From an uncultured Bradyrhizobium sp. (GTDB lineage: Bacteria > Pseudomonadota > Alphaproteobacteria > Rhizobiales > Xanthobacteraceae): a stretch of 64,000 nt of DNA. Position numbers and translations under genes: made by a program. Of this stretch, positions 8,936-18,063 are shown one piece after another. The stretch covers positions 1 to 64,000 of the forward strand of contig NZ_CAKZJO010000106.1 in NCBI RefSeq assembly GCF_936943645.1, read 5' to 3'. Every line of letters starts with the position of its first letter. Position 1 is the stretch's first letter. The notes below the pieces were generated by a model. The model saw only the letters and a program-made list of their open reading frames with translations. It had not been told where the DNA came from and made no database searches.

Positions 8936-9355
8936 ATGCAATCACGCCTGCAATCCTCGCGATATCGGCCTCTGCACGGCTTGGCCAGCGCAGCCCTGCT
9001 GACGCTGCTCCTGTGCGCGTCCTCCTCGCTCGCGCAGCAGCCCGCGGGCGATGAGGGCGGTCAACAGGCCTTCAACAATTCCTGCCGCACCTGTCACTCC
9101 GCGAAAGAAGGCGACAACCGTCTCGGTCCCAACCTCAACAAGATCGTCGGGCGCAAGGCCGGCTCGCTGCCGGACTACAACTACTCCTCGTCGATGAAGG
9201 AAGCCGGCTTCGTCTGGGACCAGGACAAGCTGACGCGCTTCATGGTCAAACCGGACGAGGTGGTGTCCGGCAACAAGATGCAGCCCTATGGCGGGATTTC
9301 GGCTGAGGAAGCCGCTAAGGTGGTCGCGTATCTGCAATCGACGGGCGGGCGATAG
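8936..9355 (+). CDS. Periplasmic class I c-type cytochrome
   Basis: 139 residues from the ATG at 8936, which is preceded by GGAGG at a suitable distance. A signal peptide (ALLTLLLCASSSLAQQ) is followed by the single haem-binding motif CRTCH (Cys50, Cys53, His54). LGPNLNKIVGRKAG and the downstream KMQPYGG, whose Met is the likely sixth ligand, match the cytochrome c2/c550-like electron carriers. No oxidase or dehydrogenase gene is adjacent, so the partner is unknown. Confidence 0.92.
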   Translation: MQSRLQSSRYRPLHGLASAALLTLLLCASSSLAQQPAGDEGGQQAFNNSCRTCHSAKEGDNRLGPNLNKIVGRKAGSLPDYNYSSSMKEAGFVWDQDKLTRFMVKPDEVVSGNKMQPYGGISAEEAAKVVAYLQSTGGR

Positions 9356-9369
9356 GATTCCCCGCAGCG

Positions 9370-9765
9370 CTACGGCTGCGAGGGCTCGTATCGCCGCTCG
9401 ACCTGGAACGATTTCGCCGTGATCAACCAGGCATCGTTGACGCGGTGATAGGCGAGGTAGTCGACGTATTGGAGCAGATCGATTCGCACGCGTACCTTCA
9501 CCAGCGCCTGCGCCGGCGAGGCCATGTCGATCAGCAATATCTCCCGAAGTCGCGGAGCGTCCTTGGACTTGGGCGACGGGGTCGACGCCAGCAGCGCTCT
9601 GTAGTCACGGGCCGGCAATATCCGCAGTTCAGCGTCGCGAAACCCGTGGAGCTGCGCGGTCGGCGCAAAGACGCGGTCGAACTGCGAAACGTCATTGTCG
9701 TACATCAGCGTGAAGTAACGCTCGACGGCCGCCAGCAGCGGCGCAAGGGTCGGGCCTTCGGTCAT
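9370..9765 (-). CDS. NTF2-like / lumazine-binding-like (SnoaL fold) protein
   Basis: 131 residues. The order of helices and strands, with an N-terminal helix ending in YFTLMYDNDVSQFDRVFAP and a C-terminal strand pair ending in VNDAWLITAKSFQVER, is that of the small NTF2-like barrel family often labelled 'putative lumazine-binding'. Members are ligand-binding proteins or isomerases, and no catalytic residue can be assigned here. It ends 14 bp from the cytochrome gene and is convergent with it. Confidence 0.75.
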   Translation of the reverse strand: MTEGPTLAPLLAAVERYFTLMYDNDVSQFDRVFAPTAQLHGFRDAELRILPARDYRALLASTPSPKSKDAPRLREILLIDMASPAQALVKVRVRIDLLQYVDYLAYHRVNDAWLITAKSFQVERRYEPSQP

Positions 9766-9888
9766 GTCTCACTCCATCAGCGGCGGGGTCGGAGCAATCC
9801 ATCCCATGGAAAGCCGAGGCATGTCCTTGCGAACTAGGCTAGTCTCGATGGCTCCGGCGCAACATCGCGCCCTTCTTGACCCAACGGG

Positions 9889-10383
9889 ATGCGGTTCATG
9901 CCAAAATGCGAGCTGGATGCGATCGACCGGCGCATCGTCACCGAACTCCAGGGCAATGCGCGATTGAGCAACATCGAGCTGGCGGACCGGGTCGGCCTGT
10001 CGCCCTCGCCCTGCCTGCGCCGCGTGCGGCGACTGGAGCAGGACGGCTATATCGACGGCTACCGCGCCTCGTTGCGGCGCGGCCGTCTCGGGCTCGGCTT
10101 CTCGGCCTTCCTCGGCGTCAAGATCAAGGGCCATGCCAACGACCAGGCGCTGAGCTTCGAACGAACCGTCGTCGCCATGCCGGAAGTCGTTGCCTGCCAC
10201 CTTGTCGCCGGCGAGGCCGACTACCTCCTCGAAATCGTGGTGCCCGAGCTCGAGGACTATCAGCGTTTCCTCGTCGACAAGCTGCTCAACCAGCCCATCG
10301 TGCAGGAGGTTCGCAGCAGCATCGCGATCCAGACGCTGAAGGCGGGCGCGCCCCTGCCGCTGGCACACCTCTCATCGCCATGA
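9889..10383 (+). CDS. Lrp/AsnC-family transcriptional regulator
   Basis: 164 residues. LDAIDRRIVTELQGNARLS starts the winged helix, and the recognition region is NIELADRVGLSPSPCLRRVR. The C-terminal RAM ligand-binding domain runs from about residue 70 (LGFSAFLGVKIKG) to the end. These proteins sense amino acids and often control a neighbouring gene. The stop codon overlaps the start of the acetyltransferase gene, so the two are translationally coupled. The gene is divergent from the NTF2-like gene, a usual arrangement for an Lrp-type target, but no operator was identified. Confidence 0.92.
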   Translation: MRFMPKCELDAIDRRIVTELQGNARLSNIELADRVGLSPSPCLRRVRRLEQDGYIDGYRASLRRGRLGLGFSAFLGVKIKGHANDQALSFERTVVAMPEVVACHLVAGEADYLLEIVVPELEDYQRFLVDKLLNQPIVQEVRSSIAIQTLKAGAPLPLAHLSSP

Positions 10384-10886
10384 TCCGCCTGCTCACGCCG
10401 GCGGACGCCGCACTCTACCGCACGATCCGGCTGGAAGCGCTCGCGACCCATCCCGAGGCGTTTACCAGCACCTTCGAACGCGAGCAGGCGATGCCTCTCG
10501 CCTGGTTCGAGGAGCGCCTCGCGACCTCGGACGTGTTCGGCGCGTTCGGCGCGGACGCGCTCGTGGGGACCGCCGGCTTCCGCCGGGAGGACGGCGCGAA
10601 GACCGCGCACAGGGCGGTGCTCTGGGGCATGTATGTGCGGCCCGACGCGCGGAAATCCGGCATCGGGCGACGGCTCGTCGACGCCGTCGCAGCGCATGCG
10701 GCAAGCCGCGTCGAGCAGCTTCATCTCGTCGTCGTCAGCGAGAACCGGCCCGCATTGCGGCTCTACACGGCGGCCGGCTTCGTCGAATATGGTCGCGGTA
10801 TGAAGGCGCTGAAGCAGCACGGCCGATACCATGATGAGGTCATGATGGCCTTGTTCTTCGAAGACGACGCGCGGCGGTCTCGGTGA
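10380..10886 (+). CDS. GNAT-family N-acetyltransferase
   Basis: 168 residues. The acetyl-CoA site is visible as VRPDARKSGIGRRLVDAVAAHA (R/QxxGxG/A motif A), and the C-terminal motif B is SENRPALRLYTAAGFVEYGR. The ATG overlaps the stop codon of the Lrp-type regulator by four bases. The substrate is unknown. The 3' end overlaps the convergent small membrane-protein gene by about 47 bp. Confidence 0.9.
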   Translation: MIRLLTPADAALYRTIRLEALATHPEAFTSTFEREQAMPLAWFEERLATSDVFGAFGADALVGTAGFRREDGAKTAHRAVLWGMYVRPDARKSGIGRRLVDAVAAHAASRVEQLHLVVVSENRPALRLYTAAGFVEYGRGMKALKQHGRYHDEVMMALFFEDDARRSR

Positions 10887-11166
10887 TTCCGGGGCCGTTC
10901 TCGCGCCGCCGCTCCGCGATCAGCCTCAACCACGCGGCCGAATGAAACGCGCTCATCAGCAGATACATCGGCACCATCCCGCCGAGCAGAGACCCCTGCC
11001 CGGCGCCGCACAGCATGTCCGCCGGACCGCTGCCGAGCATGGCGGTCGATAGCGCCATGATCGCGAAGGTCGGCGTGGCCGCCAGCGCCAGCCATCGGGC
11101 GACATGGCGCGCCACCGTCGCGCCATCGCGGCTGGCGCCAGCCGTTGCGCTCGGAAGACTAGTCAC
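10840..11166 (-). CDS. Small membrane protein downstream of DUF899 gene
   Basis: About 108 residues from the GTG at 11166, which overlaps the DUF899 stop codon by eight bases, consistent with translational coupling. There are two hydrophobic segments (WLALAATPTFAIMALSTAML and MVPMYLLMSAFHSAAWL) and a basic C-terminal tail. No family was recognised. The adjacency to DUF899 proteins suggests a shared unit, but the function is unknown. Confidence 0.7.
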   Translation of the reverse strand: MTSLPSATAGASRDGATVARHVARWLALAATPTFAIMALSTAMLGSGPADMLCGAGQGSLLGGMVPMYLLMSAFHSAAWLRLIAERRRENGPGITETAARRLRRTRPS

Positions 11167-11953
11167 GACCTTCCGCCGCCTCCCGGCGAAACGCCTTCTC
11201 GCCGGCATCGGAGATCTCGACCCATTTCTGGTCGGGCGCGCCGCCATCTTCGTAGCTGTCGTGCCAGTTCCACCATTTGTAGGTCGGCGTCTGCGGATAG
11301 CCCTTCGGCGAATCCTCCCAGACCTCCTGCCGGCCGAGCGGGGTGATGTCGAGATAGTTCCAGGTGCCGCCCATCTGCTCGTCGCCCCGACTCTTGACGA
11401 AATAGGTGCGGAAGATGCGGGTCCCGTCGCGGTAGAACACGTTGGTGCCGTGCCATTCGTCGACGCCAAAATCGGCATCGAAGCTGTCGGTAACGGTGAC
11501 CCAGGGCATGGTCCAGCCCATCCGCTGCTTCAACCTGCTGATGTCGGCCTGCGGCGCGCGCGAGGCGAACACCAGCGTGGTGTCGCGGGCATTCAGATGC
11601 GCGACATGGGCGACCTGGTCGGCCACCATGGAGCAACCGCGGCAGGCATGATCGGGCCAGCCGAACACACCGGGCTCGAAGAAGGCGCGATAGATGATCA
11701 ACTGCCGCCGCCCCTGGAACAGGTCGGCGAGACTGAGCTTGCCCCCGGGCCCCTCGAACGCATAGGTTTTGGTCACTTCCATCCATGGCATGCGCCGGCG
11801 CTCAGCGGCCAAGGCGTCGCGGGCACGGGTATGCGCCTTTTCCTTCACCAGCAGCTGCTGACGGGCCGTCTCCCAGTCCTGCGGCGACACCACCGACGGT
11901 GTCTGCATCACAGCGTCTCCGTTATTCCGTTCGTTTTGGGCTAATGTCATCAT
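11159..11953 (-). CDS. DUF899 family thioredoxin-like protein
   Basis: 264 residues. The start is the first ATG of a doublet at 11953, which has GGAGA five bases upstream. Features of DUF899 are visible: WMEVTKTYAFEGPGGKLSLADLF near residue 60, then QLIIYRAFF and CRGCSMVADQVAH at the position of a peroxiredoxin-like active site. The protein ends in a Trp/Tyr-rich region (YKWWNWHDSYE). Family members are cytosolic thioredoxin-fold proteins of unproven function. The gene is divergent from the regulator at 12092 and overlaps the small membrane-protein gene. Confidence 0.88.
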   Translation of the reverse strand: MMTLAQNERNNGDAVMQTPSVVSPQDWETARQQLLVKEKAHTRARDALAAERRRMPWMEVTKTYAFEGPGGKLSLADLFQGRRQLIIYRAFFEPGVFGWPDHACRGCSMVADQVAHVAHLNARDTTLVFASRAPQADISRLKQRMGWTMPWVTVTDSFDADFGVDEWHGTNVFYRDGTRIFRTYFVKSRGDEQMGGTWNYLDITPLGRQEVWEDSPKGYPQTPTYKWWNWHDSYEDGGAPDQKWVEISDAGEKAFRREAAEGRD

Positions 11954-12091
11954 GACTCTCCAAATCTTCTGCCTGGGAGATCGGCCCAGCGTCTCGCGGA
12001 ACCGAATCCCTTCACCGCACATCGTCGGCGGACAACGATTTCTGGCACCGCGCGGTTGCGCGGTGGGAGTAACAAGTGTGGCGGGATTTGA

Positions 12092-13312
12092 ATGGAGTCG
12101 CTGATCACGGCCGCCGCACGTGCGTTAGAGGCGGGCGATCCGCTCGGCGCGCTGAACCGCGTTGCGCTGCGCAACGATGCGCCGTCGCTGGCCCTGCGCG
12201 GCATCGCGATGGCGCAGCTCGGCGATCTCGCCAAGGCCAAGTCGCTGCTGCGTAACGCCGCGCGCGCGTTCGGCCCGCGCGAAGCGGTTGCGCGCGCCAG
12301 ATGCGCGGTCGCTGAAGCCGAGATCGCGCTGGTCTCGCGCGATCTCGGCTGGCCGGACAAGACACTCGCCGCGGCGCGCGCCACCCTGGAAAAGCACGGC
12401 GATCTCGCCAACGCGGCTCATGCAAGCCACATCGCGGCGCGGCGTCTGCTCCTGCTCGGACATATCGACGAGGCCGAGCGCATGCTCGCCAATCCCGGAA
12501 AGGTGCCGCTGCCGCCTGCCTCCCAAGTCGTCCGCGACCTCGTGCTGGCCGGCATCGCCATACGGCGACTCCGAACCAAGGACGCGCGCACGGCGCTGGC
12601 GCAGGCGGCCCGCGCGGCGCAGCAGGCCGATATCCCCGCGCTCACGGCCGAAGTCGATGCCGCAAGCCGCGTGCTGGACGTGCCAGCGGCACGGCTGATC
12701 GTGCGCGGCGACGAGCGGCCCCTGCTGCTGGAGGGGATCGAGGACCTCGCGACATCCGAGGCGCTCGTCATCGACACCTTCCATCATTCGGTCCGCAGGC
12801 GCGGCACCGTGGTGCCGCTCGGCACCCGGCCGGTGCTGTTCGCGCTCGTCCGCATCCTGGCGCAGGCGTGGCCCGCGGACGTCTCGCGGCAGACGCTGAT
12901 CGCGGGCGCGTTTCACGCCCGGCACTTCGATGAATCGCATCGCGCGCGGCTGCGGGTCGAGATCGGACGGCTCCGCACCAAGCTCGAACCGCTTGCCGAC
13001 GTGAGCGCAACCAAGGACGGCTTTGCACTGGCGCCACACAAGACGCTCGACGTCTTCGTGCTGGCGCGACCCGTCGAGGAAAAGCACGCCGCTGTTCTCG
13101 CCTTCCTCTCCGACGGCGAGCCCTGGTCGAGCTCGGCGCTCGCGCTGGCGCTGGCAACGAGTGCGCGCACGGTGCAGCGGGCCCTTGACGAGCTTGCGCG
13201 GTCGAACAAGGTGCAATCGTTCGGACACGGACGGGCGCGGCGCTGGCTGACTCCGCCCGTCCCGGGTTTCCCGACAGGCTTGTTACTCCCCACCCCGCTG
13301 CTGAAGACGTAG
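12092..13312 (+). CDS. Winged-helix transcriptional regulator with N-terminal helical repeats
   Basis: 406 residues. The N-terminal half (about 1-215) is Ala-rich helical and looks like TPR repeats (for example LALRGIAMAQLGDLAKAKSLL). Residues about 240-330 contain a segment resembling an OmpR-type winged helix (LGTRPVLFALVRILAQAWP, then LRVEIGRLRTKLEP), and the C-terminus has a second helix-turn-helix (SSSALALALATSARTVQRAL). It is probably a DNA-binding regulator. It is transcribed away from the DUF899 gene, with 138 bp between the two starts, and may control it. Confidence in DNA binding is high, in the target low. Confidence 0.75.
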   Translation: MESLITAAARALEAGDPLGALNRVALRNDAPSLALRGIAMAQLGDLAKAKSLLRNAARAFGPREAVARARCAVAEAEIALVSRDLGWPDKTLAAARATLEKHGDLANAAHASHIAARRLLLLGHIDEAERMLANPGKVPLPPASQVVRDLVLAGIAIRRLRTKDARTALAQAARAAQQADIPALTAEVDAASRVLDVPAARLIVRGDERPLLLEGIEDLATSEALVIDTFHHSVRRRGTVVPLGTRPVLFALVRILAQAWPADVSRQTLIAGAFHARHFDESHRARLRVEIGRLRTKLEPLADVSATKDGFALAPHKTLDVFVLARPVEEKHAAVLAFLSDGEPWSSSALALALATSARTVQRALDELARSNKVQSFGHGRARRWLTPPVPGFPTGLLLPTPLLKT

Positions 13313-13340
13313 GATGAGTGACATCAGAGGGAGCGAGCAC

Positions 13341-13979
13341 ATGAAACGTTTAGCCGCCGAGATCGTGAGGGAGTATGGTCCATATCCGGGCGTGGAGGCC
13401 GTGCATGGCGTCACCTATGACGGCAGCCATATCTGGTTCGCATCCGGCGACAAGTTGAACGCGGTCGATCCTGATAGCGGCAAGGTCGCGCGCTCAATCG
13501 ATGTCGCCGCGCATGCGGGCACGGCGTTCGACGGCCGGCACCTGTTCCAGATCGCCGAGGATCGCATCCAGAAGATCGATGCGGCTTCGGGCAAGGTGCT
13601 CGCCACCATTCCTGCGCCGGGCGGCGGCAGCGATTCGGGCCTCGCCTGGGCCGAGGGCTCGCTGTGGGTCGGGCAATATCGCGAGCGCAAGATCCATCAG
13701 GTCGATCCCGAAACCGGCAAGGTCCTCCGCACCATCGAGAGCAAGCGCTTCGTGACCGGGGTGACCTGGGTCGACGGCGAACTCTGGCACGGCACCTGGG
13801 AGAACGAGGAAAGCGACGTCAGGCGGATCGACCCGGCGACCGGCAAGGTACTCGAGCAGCTCGACCTGCCCGCCGGAACGGGCGTGTCCGGGCTGGAGTC
13901 CGATGGCGGCGACCGCTTCTTCTGCGGCGGCGGCGCTAACGGCAATGTGAGAGCGATCCGTCGTCCGCGGCGCGGCTAG
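13341..13979 (+). CDS. Beta-propeller (YncE/PQQ-like repeat) protein
   Basis: 212 residues from the ATG at 13341, which has GAGGGAG seven bases upstream; an ATG at 13314 lacks a good site. Four to five blade-like repeats follow the pattern D-x-x-[ST]-GKV-[LA]: DPDSGKVARSID, DAASGKVLATI, DPETGKVLRTI and DPATGKVLEQLD. No signal peptide is present. Similar proteins are annotated as glutamine-cyclotransferase-like or streptogramin-lyase-like, but catalytic residues cannot be claimed. The gene follows the regulator by 28 bp and may be cotranscribed. Confidence 0.8.
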   Translation: MKRLAAEIVREYGPYPGVEAVHGVTYDGSHIWFASGDKLNAVDPDSGKVARSIDVAAHAGTAFDGRHLFQIAEDRIQKIDAASGKVLATIPAPGGGSDSGLAWAEGSLWVGQYRERKIHQVDPETGKVLRTIESKRFVTGVTWVDGELWHGTWENEESDVRRIDPATGKVLEQLDLPAGTGVSGLESDGGDRFFCGGGANGNVRAIRRPRRG

Positions 13980-14122
13980 CATCGCCATTAACGGTACGAA
14001 CACGTGGCAACGCTGCGTTCGAGGCCGTTAACCCGTTCGCCGCAATTCCACCCCACCGGTGCGCTCTAGCGCCCCGCTCGCCCGCCCTGTAAAATCCTCC
14101 GGCGGGGCGGCCTGGGGGAGTG

Positions 14123-15691
14123 ATGCGACTAACGTTGAATCTGAAGACGATCCTGATCGGCGTCGCGGTGCTCGCGGCGTCGTTCTTCATCAGCCTGAAG
14201 GTGATGGATCTGCTGTCGCCGCGCGCGACGAATTCCGCACCGCCGGTCGCGCAATTGCCGCCATTGCCGCCGGTCGCGAAGAGCTCGATCGTGATCGCCC
14301 CGGTCGCCATCGCGCTGTCGGCGATCCGCGACCAGGCCGAGAAGGCCGCGCCGCGCAACTTCGCTGGGAAGGCCGACAACCCGATCTCGCAGATCCTGGA
14401 GAACGCCGACATCGGCTGGACCGCCGTGCGCGGGCCGATGGCCGCCAGCGGCGACAAGGACGTGCTGACGATCTCGACGCCGCTGACCGGCAAGCTGAAC
14501 GTGACGGGCTCGCTGTCGGCGAAAGCCACCGGCGCGCTCGGCGACGCGCTCGGCAGCGTGCTTGGCGGCGACGCCGCAAAACGGATCGGCGCCGTCAACA
14601 TCAAGAATCTCAACGCCAGCGCGGAGATCAAGGGCAACGTGGTCGTCACCTCGCGCCCGAAGCTCGCGGCCAACTGGCATCTCGAGCCCAATCTCGGCGC
14701 CCAGGTCAATCTCGGCGACACCAACCTCAACGTCGCCGGCGCCAAGGTCAACGTGCCGGCGCAGGTGAAGCCGCTGATCGACAAGAATGTCGCCGAGCAG
14801 ATCAACATCGTCTCCGAGCGCATCCGCAACGATCCTTCCCTGCGCGAGAATGCGAAGCTGCAATGGGCCAAGGCGTGCCGCTCGATCCCGCTGCAGGGCT
14901 CGGGCGCCTCGGCCGCGCTGCCGCCGCTCTGGCTGGAGATGAAGCCGATCCGCGCCATCGCCGCGCAGCCGCGCGTCGATGCCCAGGCCGTGACCCTGCT
15001 GATGGGCCTCGAAGCGGAAACGCGCGTCACCTCGACGCCGACCAAGCCGGACTGTCCGTTCCCCGACAAGATCTCGATCGTGCCGCCGACCGGCACCGGC
15101 GTGAGCATCGGCGTTCCCATCGACGTGCCCTTCACCGAGATCAACAAGCTGATCGCGGCGCAAATGGTCGGCCACACCTATCCGGAGGACGGCTCGGGGC
15201 CTGTCGACGTCACCGTGAAGAGCGTCAACGTGGTCCCCTCGGGCGAGCGGCTGCTTATCTCGCTGCTGGTGCGCGCCAAGGAGAAGAAGAGCTGGCTCGG
15301 CCTCGGCGCCGAAGCGACCGTGCACATCTGGGGCCGGCCGGTGCTCGACCAGGCGCAGCAGACGCTGCGGCTGACCGACATCCAGCTGGCGGTGGAATCC
15401 GAGGCGGCATTCGGCCTGCTCGGCGCAGCAGCCCGCGCGGTGGTGCCGCAGATGCAGCAGGCGCTGCTGCAGAAAGCGACGCTCGACCTGAAGCCGATCG
15501 CCGCCAATGCGCGCGAGAAGATCGCGGGCGTGATCGCCGACTTCCAGAAAAGCGAGGACGGCGTCAAGGTCGACGCCAGGATCGAGAGCCTGACGCTCGC
15601 CGACATCGCCTTCGATTCCAAGACGCTGCGCGTGGTCGCGGAAGCCGGCGGAACGCTGAATGTGTCCGTGACGAAGTTGTCGGGAATGTAG
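14123..15691 (+). CDS. DUF4403 family membrane-anchored protein
   Basis: About 522 residues (a GTG at 14120 is an alternative start; GGGGGAG lies immediately upstream of both). One N-terminal transmembrane helix (ILIGVAVLAASFFISLKVM) is followed by a Pro-rich stretch and a large extracytoplasmic domain with two tubular lipid-binding-like halves, which is how DUF4403 is usually described. Repeated strand-rich segments (GKLNVTGSLSAKATG, AEIKGNVVVTSRPKL, LNVSVTKLSGM) agree with that. The function is unknown; a role in envelope lipid traffic would fit the fold and is inference. Confidence 0.82.
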   Translation: MRLTLNLKTILIGVAVLAASFFISLKVMDLLSPRATNSAPPVAQLPPLPPVAKSSIVIAPVAIALSAIRDQAEKAAPRNFAGKADNPISQILENADIGWTAVRGPMAASGDKDVLTISTPLTGKLNVTGSLSAKATGALGDALGSVLGGDAAKRIGAVNIKNLNASAEIKGNVVVTSRPKLAANWHLEPNLGAQVNLGDTNLNVAGAKVNVPAQVKPLIDKNVAEQINIVSERIRNDPSLRENAKLQWAKACRSIPLQGSGASAALPPLWLEMKPIRAIAAQPRVDAQAVTLLMGLEAETRVTSTPTKPDCPFPDKISIVPPTGTGVSIGVPIDVPFTEINKLIAAQMVGHTYPEDGSGPVDVTVKSVNVVPSGERLLISLLVRAKEKKSWLGLGAEATVHIWGRPVLDQAQQTLRLTDIQLAVESEAAFGLLGAAARAVVPQMQQALLQKATLDLKPIAANAREKIAGVIADFQKSEDGVKVDARIESLTLADIAFDSKTLRVVAEAGGTLNVSVTKLSGM

Positions 15692-15812
15692 CGTACCTTC
15701 ACGCACCAGCCCCAGCGCGCGCCGCTGGCATTCTCATCCGAGGATGCTAAGCTGCCGCTCGGCAACCTCGAACGAGGTGCTGACAGCATTGTAGCGGCAA
15801 GCCGAGGACAAC

Positions 15813-16922
15813 ATGGAAGCCGGCATGGTGACGCCCGCGCCGGCATTGGTGCGCTTTTCCGGCATTCAGAAGACCTATGATGGCGAGCATCTCGTGGTGA
15901 AGAACCTCGATCTCGACATCAGGAAGGGCGAGTTCATCACCCTGCTCGGCCCGTCGGGCTCGGGCAAGACGACCACGCTGATGATGCTGGCCGGCTTCGA
16001 GGTTCCGACCCATGGCGAAATCTATCTCAGCGAGCGGCCGATCAAGAACATGCCGCCGCACAAGCGCGACATCGGCATGGTGTTCCAGAACTATGCCTTG
16101 TTTCCGCACCTGACGATCGCCGAGAATATCGCCTTCCCGCTGTCCGTTCGCAACACGAGCAAGGCGGAAGCACAGGAGCGCGTCACCGCCGCGTTACGCA
16201 TGATCAAGATGGAAGCGATGGCGCACCGGCGGCCCGGGCAATTGTCCGGCGGCCAGCAGCAGCGCGTGGCGCTGGCCCGCGCGCTGGTCTTCAATCCGCA
16301 GCTCGTGCTGATGGACGAGCCGCTCGGCGCCCTCGACAAGCGCCTGCGGGAGCAGATGCAGCTGGAGATCAAGCAGTTGCACGAGCGGATGGGCATCACG
16401 ATCGTGTACGTCACCCACGATCAGAGCGAAGCGCTCACCATGTCGGACCGCATCGCCGTGTTCAACGACGGCATCGTGCAGCAGATCGACAGACCCGACG
16501 CGCTGTACGAGCATCCGGTGAACAGCTTCGTCGCCCATTTCATCGGCGAGAACAACGTGCTTTCAGGCACCGTCGAGGCGGTCGACAAGGATTATTGCCG
16601 CGTCGCGCTGGCGGGCGGTGGCACTGTCACCGCGCGGGCGGTCAACATCTCGGGCGCGGGCGCGTCCACCTCGCTGTCGGTGCGGCCGGAGCGGATCGCC
16701 ATTGTCCCGGATGGCAGCTCCGGCGACGGACCGAACCGGCTGCCGGCAAGAGTGCAGAACACCATCTATCTCGGCGACCACGCGCTGGCCGTGCTCGAGG
16801 TCGCAGGGAACGGCGAGTTCATGGTCAAGCTTCAGCCGGGAGCGCATCATGACCTCACACACGGCGAAAGCGTCTTCATCACGTTCCGTCCGGAGGATTG
16901 CCTCGCCCTCGATCCGGTCTGA
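15813..16922 (+). CDS. potA: Polyamine-type ABC transporter ATP-binding protein
   Basis: 369 residues. Walker A is GPSGSGKTT, the Q-loop is VFQNYALFPH, the signature is LSGGQQQRVALARAL, Walker B is LVLMDEPLGALD and the switch histidine is in VTHDQ. The C-terminal TOBE-type regulatory domain (about 250-369) includes SVRPERIAI. The combination and the following genes identify a spermidine/putrescine-class importer ATPase. It is the first gene of a four-gene unit (15813-20138). The symbol marks the family; the substrate is not proven. Confidence 0.9.
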   Translation: MEAGMVTPAPALVRFSGIQKTYDGEHLVVKNLDLDIRKGEFITLLGPSGSGKTTTLMMLAGFEVPTHGEIYLSERPIKNMPPHKRDIGMVFQNYALFPHLTIAENIAFPLSVRNTSKAEAQERVTAALRMIKMEAMAHRRPGQLSGGQQQRVALARALVFNPQLVLMDEPLGALDKRLREQMQLEIKQLHERMGITIVYVTHDQSEALTMSDRIAVFNDGIVQQIDRPDALYEHPVNSFVAHFIGENNVLSGTVEAVDKDYCRVALAGGGTVTARAVNISGAGASTSLSVRPERIAIVPDGSSGDGPNRLPARVQNTIYLGDHALAVLEVAGNGEFMVKLQPGAHHDLTHGESVFITFRPEDCLALDPV

Positions 16923-16988
16923 TGCAACGCAAGGCGGCCCTCGGACAATCAACCTCAACGCAACTCACACGAAGAAGGAACGAAGACC

Positions 16989-18038
16989 ATGCTGAACCGC
17001 AAGATCGCTCTGGGTTTCGCCGCGGCGTTCAGCGCCAGTGCGGCGCTGGTGACGGTTGCCCAAGCGCGCGACCTCACCGTCGTGTCGTGGGGCGGCGCCT
17101 ATCAGGATGCCCAGAAGAAGGTCTATTTCGAGCCGTTCAAGAAGGCGGCGGGCGTTGCGATGAACGACGAGTCCTGGGATGGCGGCGTCGGCGTGTTGCG
17201 CGCCAAGGTGCAGGGCGGCGCCGCCACCTGGGACGTCGTCCAGGTCGAGAGCGACGAGCTCGCGGTCGGCTGCGAGGAAGGCCTGTTCGAGAAGATGGAT
17301 TATACCAAGATCGGCGGCGAGGCGGCCTATATCCCGCCTTCAGTCAATCCGTGCGGCGTCGGCGCCATCCTCTACGATTTCGTGCTCGGCTACGACAAGG
17401 ACAAGCTGAAAGAGGCCCCGAAGGGCTGGGCCGACTTCTTCGACACCAAGAAGTTCCCGGGCAAGCGTGCCTTGCGCCAGGGCCCGAAGACCACGCTGGA
17501 GATCGCACTCATGGCTGATGGCGTCCCGCCGAAGGACGTCTACCATGTGCTGGCGACGGACGACGGCGTCGATCGCGCGTTCCAGAAGCTCGACACCATC
17601 AAGGGCGACATCGTTTGGTGGAAGGCCGGTGCCCAGCCGCCGCAACTGCTCGCCTCCGGCGAAGTCGTGATGACCTCGGTCTATAATGGCCGCATCGACA
17701 CCGCCAACAAGAACGAGAAGAAGAATTTCGGCATGGTGTGGGACGGCGCGCTGTTCACGCTCGACAGCTGGGTCATCCTGAAGGGCAGCCCGAACAAGGA
17801 CGCGGCCTACAAGTTCCTGGACTTCGCCGGCAAGGCGGAGAACCAGGCAAAGCTGTCGGAAAACATTTCCTATGGCACCTCGAACAAGGACGCAGCCGGC
17901 AAGCTCGCGCCCGCCGTCCTGAAGGACCTGCCGACCGCGCCTGACAACATCAAGAATGCCGTCGAGATCAACGTTGCGTTCTGGCTCGAGAACATCGACC
18001 GCCTGACCGAGCGCTTCAACAAATGGGCCGCGAAGTAG
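16989..18038 (+). CDS. potD: Polyamine-type ABC transporter substrate-binding protein
   Basis: 349 residues. The signal peptide ends at VAQARD, giving a mature start at DLTVVSWGGAYQDAQKK, the hallmark opening of the PotD/PotF-like group with the WGG motif. SVNPCGVGAILYDFVLGYDKD and VWDGALFTLDSWVILKGS are hinge and binding-cleft regions of this family. It delivers the ligand to the two permeases encoded next. The gene lies 66 bp after the ATPase gene and has AAGGAACG upstream of its ATG. Confidence 0.9.
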   Translation: MLNRKIALGFAAAFSASAALVTVAQARDLTVVSWGGAYQDAQKKVYFEPFKKAAGVAMNDESWDGGVGVLRAKVQGGAATWDVVQVESDELAVGCEEGLFEKMDYTKIGGEAAYIPPSVNPCGVGAILYDFVLGYDKDKLKEAPKGWADFFDTKKFPGKRALRQGPKTTLEIALMADGVPPKDVYHVLATDDGVDRAFQKLDTIKGDIVWWKAGAQPPQLLASGEVVMTSVYNGRIDTANKNEKKNFGMVWDGALFTLDSWVILKGSPNKDAAYKFLDFAGKAENQAKLSENISYGTSNKDAAGKLAPAVLKDLPTAPDNIKNAVEINVAFWLENIDRLTERFNKWAAK

Positions 18039-18063
18039 CGCGCGGCCCCGCAAGGCTCGAAGC

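Noticed and set aside
14129..15706. Long antisense frame opposite the DUF4403 gene
   Set aside because: Same effect of GC-rich third positions; no motif, and the plus-strand product has a transmembrane start and known family features.
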